Source: Granulicella mallensis
GTDB lineage: Bacteria; Acidobacteriota; Terriglobia; Terriglobales; Acidobacteriaceae
Length of the DNA stretch: 64,000 nucleotides
NCBI RefSeq assembly: GCF_014203225.1
Contig: NZ_JACHIO010000013.1
Coordinates: 1-64,000 of the forward strand
Direction of reading: 5' to 3'
Shown here: positions 8,583 through 19,089 of the stretch, in pieces
Layout: every line of letters begins with the position of its first letter
How positions within the stretch are numbered: the first letter of the stretch is position 1
Made by a program: the position numbers and the translations under genes
The notes under the pieces: model-generated
The model's database searches: none
Told to the model about the DNA's origin: nothing
Seen by the model: only the letters and a program-made list of their open reading frames with translations

Positions 8583-9665
8583 TTAGGGGATGAGGGTGTG
8601 CGTCTCCGGTGGAAGGCTGTGGGGTGCAGGGATTGGTTCCAGCGGAGGCTGCGTGCCGGCACGCGTGGTGAAGTGAATAATCAGCACGACCAGCAGAAGC
8701 GTGGGAATGACGAAGAGGCTGCCTTCAGGGCCGTCGGGGCCGCCGGACAGGAGAACGGTGCCGGTGGGATGCGTCTGGAAGAGGCGTCCCGCGCTGAGGC
8801 CGCCGCTATCGGGAACGCCGTAGAGGAAGCTCTGGGCCCAGTCCCATGCCATGTGGAAGCCAATGGCCCACCAGAGCGAGCCGGTGTGCCAGAGCGCGTA
8901 GCAGAAGGTGATGCCGGCGAGAAAGACCGCGCAGATTCCCCAGGCGGTTTCACCCTTGTTGCCCAGGTGTCCGGCTCCGAAGAGGATCGACATGATGGCG
9001 GCGGCAATCCAGAAGGCGACGGCGCGGGCGTGAGTGGATGAGATCTTCTCGGCCAGGCCGAAGAGGCCGCGTGTGAGTGTGTACTGGAGATAGCCGCGTG
9101 TGAGGTACTCCTCAAGCAGGCCGACGAGCAGAAATGCCAATAGCCAGAGCAGGCCGTAGAGGGGGACGTCAGAGCCATGGAGCAGGCGTGCGTCGAAGAC
9201 CAGGAGATGGCCTGCTCGCAGGACGCCGACCAGCAGTGAGAGTGCGGCTAGGCCCCAGAAGGCTCCGGCAAAGAAGTCGAGACGGCGAGCGCTGCCGATT
9301 CCATAGGCGGCCAAACGGCGGCGCTCGATGAGCGAAAGAAGCCATGTTGCGAGGCCTACACCTGCCAGGCCAAGGCTTTCACTGATGAGGGTCTCGTCCA
9401 GCGTAAGGGTCTGCGTCGCAGGTTTGGAGGGGGCCGAGGTCTTTTGGCTGGTGGTCTGAGCCTTGCGCTGCGCGATGGCCTTCTGCAGGCGACCGGTAGC
9501 GGCGAGTGTAGCGATGCTGATCACCGAAGAGAAGACGAGAAAGAGTACGACGAAGATGGCGATGCCCCAGCCGGAACGCAGGCCAAAGCGGCCAAAAAAG
9601 ATGCCTTCCGAAGGAGGAGGCACGGGGCTGCTGATCGGTGCGTCGGGTAGGGGGGATGGAACCAT
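8583..9665 (-). CDS. CPBP family intramembrane metalloprotease
   Basis: 360 residues, about eight membrane spans. It carries the type II CAAX-protease (Abi) motifs in order: EEYLTRGYLQ (EExxxR), FGAGHLGN (motif 2 histidine) and HMAWDWAQSF (motif 3 histidine). The family cleaves in or near the membrane; in bacteria the substrates are mostly unknown. The cytoplasmic N-terminus is Pro-rich. The ATG at 9665 is preceded by CAGGAG at a short 3-base spacing. An in-frame ATG at 9776 would add 37 residues but overlaps the divergent gene, so I chose the shorter form. It is followed closely by the penicillin-acylase-family gene. Confidence 0.8.
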   Translation of the reverse strand: MVPSPLPDAPISSPVPPPSEGIFFGRFGLRSGWGIAIFVVLFLVFSSVISIATLAATGRLQKAIAQRKAQTTSQKTSAPSKPATQTLTLDETLISESLGLAGVGLATWLLSLIERRRLAAYGIGSARRLDFFAGAFWGLAALSLLVGVLRAGHLLVFDARLLHGSDVPLYGLLWLLAFLLVGLLEEYLTRGYLQYTLTRGLFGLAEKISSTHARAVAFWIAAAIMSILFGAGHLGNKGETAWGICAVFLAGITFCYALWHTGSLWWAIGFHMAWDWAQSFLYGVPDSGGLSAGRLFQTHPTGTVLLSGGPDGPEGSLFVIPTLLLVVLIIHFTTRAGTQPPLEPIPAPHSLPPETHTLIP

Positions 9666-9758
9666 GAACTCCTGCGGGTTATCCAAGTTGATCTCCGTTT
9701 CGTTGCTAAGAATACGCAGGCATGCAGGCGATAGTTCCTGAAAGCTCAGATATGCTGG

Positions 9759-10829
9759 TTGTATTCTTACAGGCATTTTGAACGGAACTCAGCCACTGTT
9801 GAGCCGCTCGTGCCAGAGGGTCGTTTTCGTTTGAACTGCCGCGTTTTTTATCACGACAAATGCTTTGATGGAGCCTGTTCGGCTTCGCTGTTTACCCGGT
9901 TTCATCGCGAGTGCATCGGCACGGCGTTGAGCTTCGACTATCACGGTCTGGTGCATCGCGCCGGTGCGCTGTACGACGAGAGCTGGTTCGCGACGGAAGG
10001 CGAAAACGCGATCGTGGACTTCAAGTATTCGCCCTCGCCGCGCGTCTCGTGGTGGTTCGATCATCATCTCTCGGCGTTTCTCTTGCCGGAGGACGAAGCG
10101 AACTTCTACCGGGGACAGACGAATCCCGACGGCACGCCGGGGCCGCTGGCGAGACGGCAGTTCTTCGATCCGAACTACACGAGCTGCGCGAGCTGGATCG
10201 CGCATATTGCCAGCACAAAGTTTGGCATGGACATCTCTCCCCTGGCTGAGCTGATCCACTGGGCCGATATCGTGGATGGCGCGAAGTATGAGAGTGCACA
10301 GGCTGCCGTGGAGATGGCCGCGCCCGCGATGAAGCTCACGATGGTGATCGAGAGTGCGCAGGAGAGTGCGCTGGTGCAGCGCATTATCCCTTTGCTGACG
10401 GCCATGCCGTTGCAGCAGGTGCTCGATCAGCCGTTCGTGCAGGAGCTGCTGGGGCCGCTGATGGAGCGGCACTGGGCGGGGCTGGAGCTCATCCGCCAGC
10501 GAGCGCAGTGTGAGGGCGGCGTAATCACCTTCGACATTACCGACCAGCCTACCGAGGGCTACAACAAGTTCATCCCTTACTATTTGCATCCAGAGGGGAC
10601 GTATAACGTCGGGTTGTCGAAGTCGAGCTTCAGGACGAAGGTCTCTGTCGGCACGAATCCCTGGACGCCGAAGCCTGCGAGTGAGTTGGTGAATCTCGCG
10701 GCGATCTGCGAGCGGTATGGCGGTGGCGGGCACGCGCGCGTCGGTGCGATCAGCTTTCCGGTGGAGAAGGAAGAGGAAGCGCGTGAGGCTGCGGCGGAGA
10801 TTGTGGCGGAGTTGCGGGGGCGGGGGTAG
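9759..10829 (+). CDS. DHH-family phosphoesterase-like protein
   Basis: Up to 356 residues. The N-terminal motif YHDKCFDGACSA corresponds to the DHH motif I region (xxHxDxDG), WWFDHHLSAF is the DHH motif, and the C-terminal GGGGHARVGAISF is the DHHA1 substrate-binding signature. Members hydrolyse phosphodiesters such as c-di-AMP, nanoRNA or 3'-phosphoadenosine phosphate. This protein belongs to a divergent group, so activity is not assured. Start uncertain: TTG 9759, GTG 9810 and TTG 9831 are in frame. The last begins just before the first conserved strand and fits best by homology. Transcribed divergently from the CPBP gene. Confidence 0.75.
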   Translation: MYSYRHFERNSATVEPLVPEGRFRLNCRVFYHDKCFDGACSASLFTRFHRECIGTALSFDYHGLVHRAGALYDESWFATEGENAIVDFKYSPSPRVSWWFDHHLSAFLLPEDEANFYRGQTNPDGTPGPLARRQFFDPNYTSCASWIAHIASTKFGMDISPLAELIHWADIVDGAKYESAQAAVEMAAPAMKLTMVIESAQESALVQRIIPLLTAMPLQQVLDQPFVQELLGPLMERHWAGLELIRQRAQCEGGVITFDITDQPTEGYNKFIPYYLHPEGTYNVGLSKSSFRTKVSVGTNPWTPKPASELVNLAAICERYGGGGHARVGAISFPVEKEEEAREAAAEIVAELRGRG

Positions 10830-10832
10830 TTG

Positions 10833-11129
10833 CTACTCCCGGAAGCGACGCGGCTTGCGCATGGCACCGTGCCGAATGGAGAGTAGTTTCACGACTATCT
10901 CAGTACGGCGGTAATAGATGATGTACGGCGTTCCGGGCACGACCAACTCCCGGGTACGCTGTACATTGCCAAGCCTTCCAGAGATAGGAAATTTGCCGAG
11001 TTGTTTGACCGCGTCAAGGATTAGATGGAGCTAGCGAACTGCAGCCTGAGCATTCTCTGCGGCTAGGGCTAGATAGTTGCAGAGAATGTCTAATTCATCG
11101 GAAGCACGCCGGGACCAGCGAATTTGCAT
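10833..11129 (-). pseudogene. ParE/RelE-type toxin with internal amber stop
   Basis: A 98-codon frame encodes a recognisable ParE-superfamily toxin (MQIRWSRRASDELDIL; LVVPGTPYIIYYRR; LLSIRHGAMRKPRRF), but codon 33 (11033-11031) is TAG. The residues around it, AAVR-stop-LHLILDAV, align with a family position where a Trp or Phe is common, so one TGG-to-TAG change would explain it. The ATG shares a base with the antitoxin stop (TAATG), the classic arrangement. Everything after codon 33 is still conserved, so the lesion looks recent, unless the stop is suppressed or is a sequencing error. Confidence 0.8.
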
Positions 11130-11380
11130 TACGCGGCTTTCGCCCCGCGTAGGCGCGCTTCGTAGCGAGCAACGATCTCTTCATGCGTAACGAAGTCGCC
11201 AGCTTCAATCTGCCGATCAGCTTCTTCGAGGTCTGCGAGCAGGTCTTCGTGGTCCGCCAGATACATGGATAGAGCATCACGTAGGATTTCCGTGCGGTCA
11301 ACCTGACGGCTCGCCGCGATCTCATCGATCGCCGCGATGGACTCTTCGGAGACTTTAAAAGTGACGGTCTGAAGGCTCAT
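11129..11380 (-). CDS. Ribbon-helix-helix antitoxin (ParD/CopG type)
   Basis: 83 residues. The N-terminal segment TVTFKVSEESIAAIDEIAAS, followed by RTEILRDALSMYL, has the strand-helix-helix pattern of CopG/ParD repressors. The acidic C-terminal helix (LADLEEADRQIEAGDFVTHEEI) should wrap around the toxin. It would neutralise the cognate ParE and autorepress the promoter. The downstream toxin gene overlaps by one base but is interrupted, so this antitoxin is orphaned unless it also counters another toxin elsewhere in the genome. Confidence 0.85.
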   Translation of the reverse strand: MSLQTVTFKVSEESIAAIDEIAASRQVDRTEILRDALSMYLADHEDLLADLEEADRQIEAGDFVTHEEIVARYEARLRGAKAA

Positions 11381-11428
11381 GAGGACAGAATAGTTCTGCT
11401 GAAGGTCTCGTGTAAGGACTTGTCCTGC

Positions 11429-11565
11429 GAAAACTCTGAGGGCTGAAGGCCCGATCTATTGGTTGTGCTGCCGATAGGTCGGGCCTTCAGCCCTCAGAGT
11501 TTTTATTGGGTTCGTAACCCAGGGCTACGCCCTGGGCTGGGATATGTCGCCCCTTTGGGGCTTGG
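11429..11565. repeat. Palindromic repeats between antitoxin and rseP
   Basis: A long inverted repeat has aaactctgagggctgaaggc on the left (about 11430-11450) and its complement at about 11483-11504. It is followed by a second small palindrome, acccagggctacgccctgggct. The second unit reappears at 33300-33320 after the first TonB-dependent receptor. This 244-base interval has no coding frame. The first palindrome ends in a T-run (gagttttt), so it could terminate plus-strand transcription. Confidence 0.65.
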
Positions 11566-11624
11566 CTTTGGGGCGATTCTCTAGACTGTGCTTGCCGAAT
11601 AGGTGTCGCGGTTCTGTGCTTCGC

Positions 11625-12980
11625 CTATGGCTTGCCGAAATGCAGCTTCGTGATGTCGTTGAACATCACGAAGCAGGCGAAGAGGATGATGCAGACGAAC
11701 GCGACCTGGTAGACGCGTTCCTTGATGGCCATGTCGACATCGCGCCGCATGATGCTTTCGATAATCAGGAAGAGGATCATGCCGCCGTCAAGAATGGGGA
11801 ACGGCAGCAGGTTCATGATGCCGAGGTTGAGCGAGATCGCGCTCATCAACTGCACCACGGACCAGGGCCCCATCTGTGTGGCGATATCGATCTGCTGTGC
11901 GATGCCGACCGGGCCGCTCATCTGCTTCACCGAGACGTGCCTTGTGAACAGGCCCTTGAGGACGCGCAGGATCAGGGTCGAATCTTTGCCGTTATCGATC
12001 AGCGACTGCTTGAGGGAGCTGCCCAGGGGGAGTTGCTCCACATCTGTAGGAACGGGGAGCGGTTTGAATCCGACCTGGAAGCTCATGCTGCCAATGCCGT
12101 TATCGCGCCATTCGGGCTGAAGCTGTACGGTCCGCGTCTGGCCCTTGTGAACCACGAGCAGGGTCGCAGGGGCGCCGTTACGGTCTTTCAGGTAGGCGAG
12201 CAGCGTTTGGACGGAGTGGATCTCAACAGAATCGACGCGCGCGAGGGCGTCGCCGTCTACAAGACCCGCGCGTTCGGCAGGTGATCCGGCAGAGATATGC
12301 TGCATGCCCAGCGGGCCAACCTGCATGCGCGGGATCAGGCCTAGTTTGTCGGGCGAGAAATCGCCATTGTTGACGCTGGCAACGTCGAGACTCGCTGAGA
12401 CCGTGCTGCCGTTGTGCAGGAACTTGAACGGGATAGCGTGATTGCTGAGATTGACCTCGACTTCTTCGAGAATCTGCTCCCAGGTCGGGTTGCTGACGTT
12501 GTTGAAGCCTACGATCGTGTCCCCGGTGGTAAGGCCGCTATGTGCCGCGGGAGTGTTCAGGGGAACGTAGTCGACGACAGCGGGGCCGTTCAGGTACTGG
12601 TCCGTCTCGTGGTGATAGTGGGCCACCATGGCGAGCAGGAAGAACGACAGGACGAAGTTGGCGAAGGGGCCTGCGAGCGCGATGAGGATGCGCTGCCAGC
12701 GGGTCTTCGAGGTGAACTCGTCGGGGGCACCGGTGGTGGTTACGTTGGGGTCGCCGTTGTACTCGCCCGCCATCTTGACGTAGCCGCCCAGAGGCAGCAG
12801 GCAGACCTTGTAGTCGGTGCCGTTGTGCCGCACGCCGAAGAGGCGGGGACCGAAGCCGATCGAGAAGGCCTCTACGCGCACGCCGCAGAGCTTGGCGACG
12901 GCGAAGTGGCCGAACTCGTGGACGAGCACCATAATGCCGAGGACGATGGCAAATTCGACGATGACGGAAAGAATGTGCAT
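11625..12980 (-). CDS. rseP: Site-2 intramembrane zinc protease RseP
   Basis: 451 residues. The zinc motif HEFGH lies at residues 21-25 in the first membrane span, PDZ-like sequence occupies the centre (GLTTGDTIVGFNN; AERAGLVDGDALARVDSVEI), and NLLPFPILDGG provides the third zinc ligand in a late span. It performs regulated intramembrane cleavage, typically of anti-sigma factors. The ATG at 12980 gives the standard MHILSVIVEF N-terminus; the in-frame GTG at 13076 would add a non-typical extension. It follows dxr by about 115 bases, the usual dxr-rseP order. Confidence 0.93.
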   Translation of the reverse strand: MHILSVIVEFAIVLGIMVLVHEFGHFAVAKLCGVRVEAFSIGFGPRLFGVRHNGTDYKVCLLPLGGYVKMAGEYNGDPNVTTTGAPDEFTSKTRWQRILIALAGPFANFVLSFFLLAMVAHYHHETDQYLNGPAVVDYVPLNTPAAHSGLTTGDTIVGFNNVSNPTWEQILEEVEVNLSNHAIPFKFLHNGSTVSASLDVASVNNGDFSPDKLGLIPRMQVGPLGMQHISAGSPAERAGLVDGDALARVDSVEIHSVQTLLAYLKDRNGAPATLLVVHKGQTRTVQLQPEWRDNGIGSMSFQVGFKPLPVPTDVEQLPLGSSLKQSLIDNGKDSTLILRVLKGLFTRHVSVKQMSGPVGIAQQIDIATQMGPWSVVQLMSAISLNLGIMNLLPFPILDGGMILFLIIESIMRRDVDMAIKERVYQVAFVCIILFACFVMFNDITKLHFGKP

Positions 12981-13094
12981 GAGAAGTGTGGGTGACCTTA
13001 GCGAGGGAAGCAGTTTCCCCGCGGGAATGACAGCAAGAAGGACAAAAGCGAATCTGTACCCCAGGCGCTTCACCAAGGGGACAGAATGGCAGAT

Positions 13095-14252
13095 TTACCG
13101 GGCGACGAGCTCTCTTGCAAGTTCGCGTGCAGCGCGATCCGCGGCGAGCACCTCAGGGATGGACGCTGGAGAACCGCTGGTGGTGAGCGCGAGCACTTGT
13201 TCGATTGTACGTGGGATGCCCAGAAACGGCAGCTTCCCGGCCAGGAAGGCCTCGACCGCGATCTCGTCGGCGGCGTTCAGGGCGATGCAATGGTTCTGCG
13301 AGGCGGCTGCGGCCTCATAGGCGAGGCGCAGGCAGGGGAAGCGCTCGAAGTCGGGCTGCTGGAAGTCGAGGTGTGACAGGGCGGCCATGTCGAAGGTCAG
13401 GTCGCTTGGCACGCGCTCCGGCCAGGCGAGGGCGTAGAGGATCGGCAGGCGCATGTCGGTGACCGAGATCTGCGCGAGGATGGAGCCGTCCACGTACTCG
13501 ACGAGGGAGTGGATCGTCGACTGCGGATGCACGGTGACGCGCACCTGGGCGGGCGGCAGGTTGAAGAGGCGGCAGGCTTCGATGATCTCGAGGCCCTTGT
13601 TGAGCATCGTCGCGGAGTCGATGGTGATGCGCTGGCCCATGACCCAGGTGGGATGCTTGAGCGCCTGGGCGGGCGTGATGTGCTCGAAGTCCGCGAGCGG
13701 TGTGTTGCGGAACGGGCCGCCCGAGGCGGTGAGCCAGATCTGCTTAACCTCGCTGGCCGAGCCTCCGCGCAGGCATTGGTGGATAGCGTTGTGCTCGGAG
13801 TCGATGGGCAGCAGGTCGACGCTGTGCTCACGGGCGGCGGCGAGGATGAGGTCTCCGGCGGCGACGAGGCACTCCTTGTTGGCCAGTCCGACGGTCTTGC
13901 CGGCGAGCACAGCCGCATAGGTGGCTTCGAGCCCCGCGACGCCGACGATGGCCGAGACGACGAAGTCGGCCTCGGGCAGCGTCGCCACGCGGACGGTTCC
14001 GGCTGTGCCGTAGACGACTTCGATGCCGTTGATTCCAGTGGCCTTGAGGCGCGCGGAGAGCTCATCGGCCAGCGCTTCGGTGGCGATGGAGACGACCTGG
14101 GGCCGCCAGCGCTGGCACTGAGCGAAGGCCACTTCGAGGTTCGATCCGGCGGCGAGGGCGATGGGATGGAAGCGGTCCGGGTGGGACTCGCAGATGCTGA
14201 GGGTGCTTTGGCCGATGGAGCCGGTCGAGCCGAGAAGAGCGATCTTTTTCAC
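13095..14252 (-). CDS. dxr: 1-deoxy-D-xylulose 5-phosphate reductoisomerase
   Basis: 385 residues, full length. Converts DXP to MEP with NADPH in the non-mevalonate isoprenoid pathway. GSTGSIGQSTL is the NADPH-binding loop; GLANKECLV and the metal-binding PIDSEHNAI (Asp and two Glu, with E in the following LNKGLE block) are intact, as are TASGGPF and HPTWVMG. The GTG start at 14252 overlaps the upstream stop (TAGTG), so it is translationally coupled to the 167-aa membrane gene. Confidence 0.96.
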   Translation of the reverse strand: MKKIALLGSTGSIGQSTLSICESHPDRFHPIALAAGSNLEVAFAQCQRWRPQVVSIATEALADELSARLKATGINGIEVVYGTAGTVRVATLPEADFVVSAIVGVAGLEATYAAVLAGKTVGLANKECLVAAGDLILAAAREHSVDLLPIDSEHNAIHQCLRGGSASEVKQIWLTASGGPFRNTPLADFEHITPAQALKHPTWVMGQRITIDSATMLNKGLEIIEACRLFNLPPAQVRVTVHPQSTIHSLVEYVDGSILAQISVTDMRLPILYALAWPERVPSDLTFDMAALSHLDFQQPDFERFPCLRLAYEAAAASQNHCIALNAADEIAVEAFLAGKLPFLGIPRTIEQVLALTTSGSPASIPEVLAADRAARELARELVAR

Positions 14253-14755
14253 TAGTCTATTTTCGCAGAATTGGTGGGATTGGAGAGATTCAGCGTGGTC
14301 AAGGGGTTCTCTTGAGCGAGGCTGATTGGGTTGAGGCGGTAGTTGATGTAAAGCGCCGAAAGCAAAAACGTAAAGAAGGGGCTGATGTTGGGCTCCCAAC
14401 CTTCGGTTTCCCGGAAATGCACCTGTATCTCGTGCCGAAGCAGGAAGGGTGCGACAAGGAAGAGTAATGAATCAATCATCCCGAGGTAATCCCCCCACTG
14501 GGACCTCGGTTCCCAGTGGATTATTGCAACATCCAACAGGGCGCAGAGGGCGGTGAGCGAGAAAGCTATCAAAGGTGCAAGCGAACGGCCTTTGCTGCGA
14601 ATCCAGAGGGATAGATAAATGCCCAAAGCAATGAGAGCAGTACCGGAGCTAAGGGCAACGATCAGGACAATCCATCTGGCATGGATCGATGCGGTCCAAG
14701 GTAAACCCTCTTCGTTCTCAAATGCCATAGGGGTCGATTGGCAGGCCAAGGTCAC
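14252..14755 (-). CDS. Hypothetical four-span membrane protein
   Basis: Up to 167 residues with about four hydrophobic segments: WIVLIVALSSGTALIALGIYL, LIAFSLTALCALLDVAII, DSLLFLVAPFLL and FFTFLLSALYI. The start is either GTG 14755 or ATG 14728. No family recognised. It sits between cdsA and dxr, a place usually empty in bacteria, and its stop overlaps the dxr start, so translation of dxr probably depends on it. No link to phospholipid or isoprenoid synthesis can be read from the sequence. Confidence 0.65.
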   Translation of the reverse strand: MTLACQSTPMAFENEEGLPWTASIHARWIVLIVALSSGTALIALGIYLSLWIRSKGRSLAPLIAFSLTALCALLDVAIIHWEPRSQWGDYLGMIDSLLFLVAPFLLRHEIQVHFRETEGWEPNISPFFTFLLSALYINYRLNPISLAQENPLTTLNLSNPTNSAKID

Positions 14756-14801
14756 GGTACATGATCTTCCAGAACGCCATGAGTCGAGGATACAACGAGG
14801 C

Positions 14802-15647
<846 letters not shown>

Positions 15648-15757
15648 GTGGTCTGGTTGAGGATACATGGAGGGGGCATGGCGAATCGAATCGCCAGCAA
15701 AAACGCCATCCCTGCGATGGTGCTGTTTCGCGGTGGATAGGGGATAGAGCGGGGTGT

Positions 15758-16018
15758 GTCATTCGATTGCGCGAAGCGCGTTCCCCGATGCTTCAGCATC
15801 GGGGGGGGAACGGAGGGAGCCGTAGCCTTTAGGCTACGGAAAAGGGGCCAGGCAAAATTGGGCTTTAGCCCCGGGCTTTTTGTCCGCAGCCGAAAGAAGG
15901 CCCGGGCCTAAAGGCCAATTCTCGTAGGGCCTGAATTCCGTGGCCTAAAGGCCACGGCTCCCTCCGTCCCGCGACGCTAAAGCGTCACGGTGTGCGCTTC
16001 GCGCAGTCGGATGACATA
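15758..16018. repeat. Structured palindromic element R1, copy B (flipped centre)
   Basis: The outer arms match copies A and D in orientation, but the central module (about 15855-15925) is the reverse complement of theirs: gggctttagccccgggc is on the left and gcccgggcctaaaggcc on the right. In the right inner arm both members of a local stem are changed (ccgtggcc-taaa-ggccacgg instead of ccgtagcc/ggctacgg), so pairing is kept. It lies between cdsA and the 261-aa secreted-protein gene. Confidence 0.85.
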
Positions 16019-16020
16019 CC

Positions 16021-16806
16021 CTAGCCGCCGGCACACATAGAGAGGGGAATGTTATGTGCCTGGCAGAACTGGTCTTGTGAGGCCTTCTGGCTTGAGAGAG
16101 AGTTTTCAAACTCGTGATGAATGACGACCGCTCCGACTAGGCCTGCACCGAGGATGACACCTCCAAGGATCAAAAAGGTCCTGCGACGATGGTCTGGAGG
16201 AGCCGTGGTGAGGTTCGCTGCTTCGACATCGGAGAGGGGCTCGTTGCTGAGGACCTTGATGCGGCTGATCAGGTTGGTAATGGAGAGCGACGTCCAGCGT
16301 TCAAGGACCTGCCCCCCGCCGGCGAGATTGACGGGGGAGGTGATCGTCCACAGAGCTACGTTTGTTTTGGGATCGACAAGAGTGAGCTGAAAGGCCGGGC
16401 TGGTGATCGAATAGACGCCGCCGCGACCTCCGGTGACATCAGTGATGGGAGCAACGCCGCGGAGTTGGAAGATGAGGTCGGCCTGCTCAGGGGAGTTGAC
16501 AAGCTGAAAGCGGCCCCAGGCCTGCAACGCGGTAGAGACGTCGTTGTAGCTGGTGGTGGGGTCGATGGGGAAGTTGGGATCGGATCCGGAGTTGGTTAGA
16601 AATACCGTGTGGGCCGAGACGATCTGTTGCACGGGAACAGTGGACCCAGGTGGCGGAGGGATTGGCGAAGATTGTTCAATGGGAGCGGATTGAGCTGTGG
16701 TGTCAGGCGCAGCGGTTGAGTTTTGCATTCTGGCTGCATGGGCGAATTGGTTGAACAGAGTGGCAAACGAAAGGACTGCGGCGATGCTGCGGAGTGCGTT
16801 CTTCAT
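16021..16806 (-). CDS. Secreted hypothetical protein with C-terminal anchor
   Basis: 261 residues. An N-terminal signal peptide (about 1-24, ending FAHA) precedes a Pro/Ser-rich stretch and a domain of about 110 residues (QIVSAHTVFLTNSG; FQLVNSPEQADLIFQLRG; FQLTLVDPKTNVALWTITSPV). The latter resembles periplasmic proteins that measure or display a per-locus value in Acidobacteria, but I cannot name a family. A late membrane span, FLILGGVILGAGLVGAVVI, precedes a short tail with two Cys. The stop lies 3 bases from the R1 copy B. It is inserted in the uppS-cdsA interval. Confidence 0.65.
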   Translation of the reverse strand: MKNALRSIAAVLSFATLFNQFAHAARMQNSTAAPDTTAQSAPIEQSSPIPPPPGSTVPVQQIVSAHTVFLTNSGSDPNFPIDPTTSYNDVSTALQAWGRFQLVNSPEQADLIFQLRGVAPITDVTGGRGGVYSITSPAFQLTLVDPKTNVALWTITSPVNLAGGGQVLERWTSLSITNLISRIKVLSNEPLSDVEAANLTTAPPDHRRRTFLILGGVILGAGLVGAVVIHHEFENSLSSQKASQDQFCQAHNIPLSMCAGG

Positions 16807-17481
16807 GAGACGACCCTCTGGTTCGGCGGCGAGAAACGTGCCTGCCCACCTGATGGGAGCTAACGGGAAATCATTGAAGAAGATGCGCGGCTTTCGGGAA
16901 TTATTTTGTTGCGGTGAAGTAAAAGAATATTTTGGATGGCTTTGGGGCTGTCATCAGACTGTTCTTCGAGACGACAATGGGGCCGTGCAAATAGTTCGTT
17001 GAGGCAGAGATCGGAAGGGCAGGGTTTCAACCCTGCCGCAAGGGCTGGATTGAGGGACAGTACCGCTCTGCCGAAGGCTGGAGTGAAGCCCGCGAGTGTA
17101 ACGACTGAATTGCCTTCTTTGGTTGCAGCTAAACGGGTGGTTACATCTACGAATGCGTCTCGGTTGTCCCTGTGCCATCTAGACCGCACGAAGGAAAGCA
17201 ATTCAGTCGCTGCGGCTACGCCTTCACTCCGGCCTTCGGCAGAGTGGAAAGGGGTTGTGCCCCATCTTTACGGCACGGTTGAAACCGTGCCCTTCCGGGT
17301 TTTTGCCACGGGATGTTGTTTGCACTGTTCAATCTGAGTCTTCAATAACAACTTTGATGACAGATCTTAGGCGGCAGACTTGAGTCTTTGTGTCGCTGCG
17401 CAAAGAGTGAACCGTTTGAGTGCTGGGTCTCATCTCTTGTGTGGCACATCCAGATCTAAAACTGAAGGGAATATCGCAACG
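16807..17481. repeat. 675-base non-coding interval with large inverted repeat
   Basis: Contains a large imperfect palindrome (about 17008-17310). The outer arms are cggaagggcagggtttcaac and cggttgaaaccgtgcccttc; inner arms carry accgctctgccgaaggctgg/ccggccttcggcagagtgg and cgactgaattgc/gcaattcagtcg. Short frames that read through it exist on both strands but show no codon constraint. The remainder is the promoter region of the DinB gene and the upstream region of the secreted-protein gene. Confidence 0.65.
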
Positions 17482-17973
17482 ATGGAAACTCAGGTTTCGA
17501 ACGAGAAACTACTGGTCGACGCAGCCTTGAAACAGTGGCAGACCGGCGTTGACCGGGCCAGCAAGTTATTTGGAGGAGCCTCGGACGAGGTGCTGGAGCG
17601 GGAAGTGGCTCCGGGGAAGAACCGCCTGATCTATCTGTTCGGCCATCTGTTGGCTGTAAGCGACACCATGTACGCGACTCTGCGTCTCGGGGAAAGACTG
17701 CATCCGGAGTACGACGCGATGTTCCTCAAAAGCTCCGATCGGGCTGTCACTCCGATTGCCTCGGCGGAGGAGCTGAAAGCTGCGTGGGTTGTGGTGCACG
17801 AACGTTTGCAGGTGGAGCTGGCGAAGCTCTCGGCGGCGGAGTGGCTGGAGCGCCATGCTTCTGTTTCGGAAGAAGACTTCGTGAAGGAGCCCCATCGCAA
17901 TCGCTTCGCGATCTTATTGGGACGGACCAACCATCTCGCCTATCACCTTGGACAGACTGTTCTGGCGAAGTAA
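17482..17973 (+). CDS. DinB family protein
   Basis: 163 residues, four-helix-bundle DinB/YfiT-like family of putative metal-dependent enzymes. YLFGHLLAVSDTMYATL supplies the first conserved His and NHLAYHLGQT the C-terminal HxxxH-type pair. Function is unknown for most members; some are thiol transferases. The ATG at 17482 has AAGGGA 7-12 bases upstream; a longer in-frame extension back to 17380 lacks any family match. It faces uppS tail to tail, on the opposite strand within the split uppS-cdsA interval, which marks it as an insertion. Confidence 0.75.
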   Translation: METQVSNEKLLVDAALKQWQTGVDRASKLFGGASDEVLEREVAPGKNRLIYLFGHLLAVSDTMYATLRLGERLHPEYDAMFLKSSDRAVTPIASAEELKAAWVVVHERLQVELAKLSAAEWLERHASVSEEDFVKEPHRNRFAILLGRTNHLAYHLGQTVLAK

Positions 17974-17989
17974 CTAGTGGCAGGAGACC

Positions 17990-18820
<831 letters not shown>

Positions 18821-19017
18821 GTCGTAGACTGCGCGTTCTTCACACGTCAGTTCGTGGACACGATTGGAACGTTGGTAGACGCGGCTGGAGGATGATTCGC
18901 GCACAAGGACTCGCTCTGATGAGGTTAGCTGAAAGAAGGGGATTAGGGAACAGGGGGATGAAGGATAAGTGCGTCAGTTTTCAAATTGATTTCTGACAGG
19001 ACCTTCAGAATTGGAGA

Positions 19018-19060
19018 AGCGCCGCACCCTTCGTTCGTAAGAACGGGAGATGCGGCGCCG
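19018..19060 (-). terminator. Putative terminator of the XRE regulator gene
   Basis: Arms gcgccgca (19019-19026) and tgcggcgc (19051-19058) enclose a smaller cccttcgttc/gaacggg stem. The hairpin starts about 30 bases past the stop of the regulator at 19090-19665 and upstream of uppS. There is no strong T-run, so termination strength is uncertain. Confidence 0.45.
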
Positions 19061-19089
19061 GAAGGAGGTCTTGCGGAGAGGCGAGGGGC

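Noticed and set aside
14716-14778. 20-residue frame MAFWKIMYRDLGLPIDPYGI before the 167-aa membrane gene
   Set aside because: No Shine-Dalgarno and no supporting feature; could be a leader peptide but evidence is insufficient.
16860-17337. Frames of about 110-130 codons on both strands
   Set aside because: They read through a large inverted repeat; mirrored frames are expected from the palindrome.
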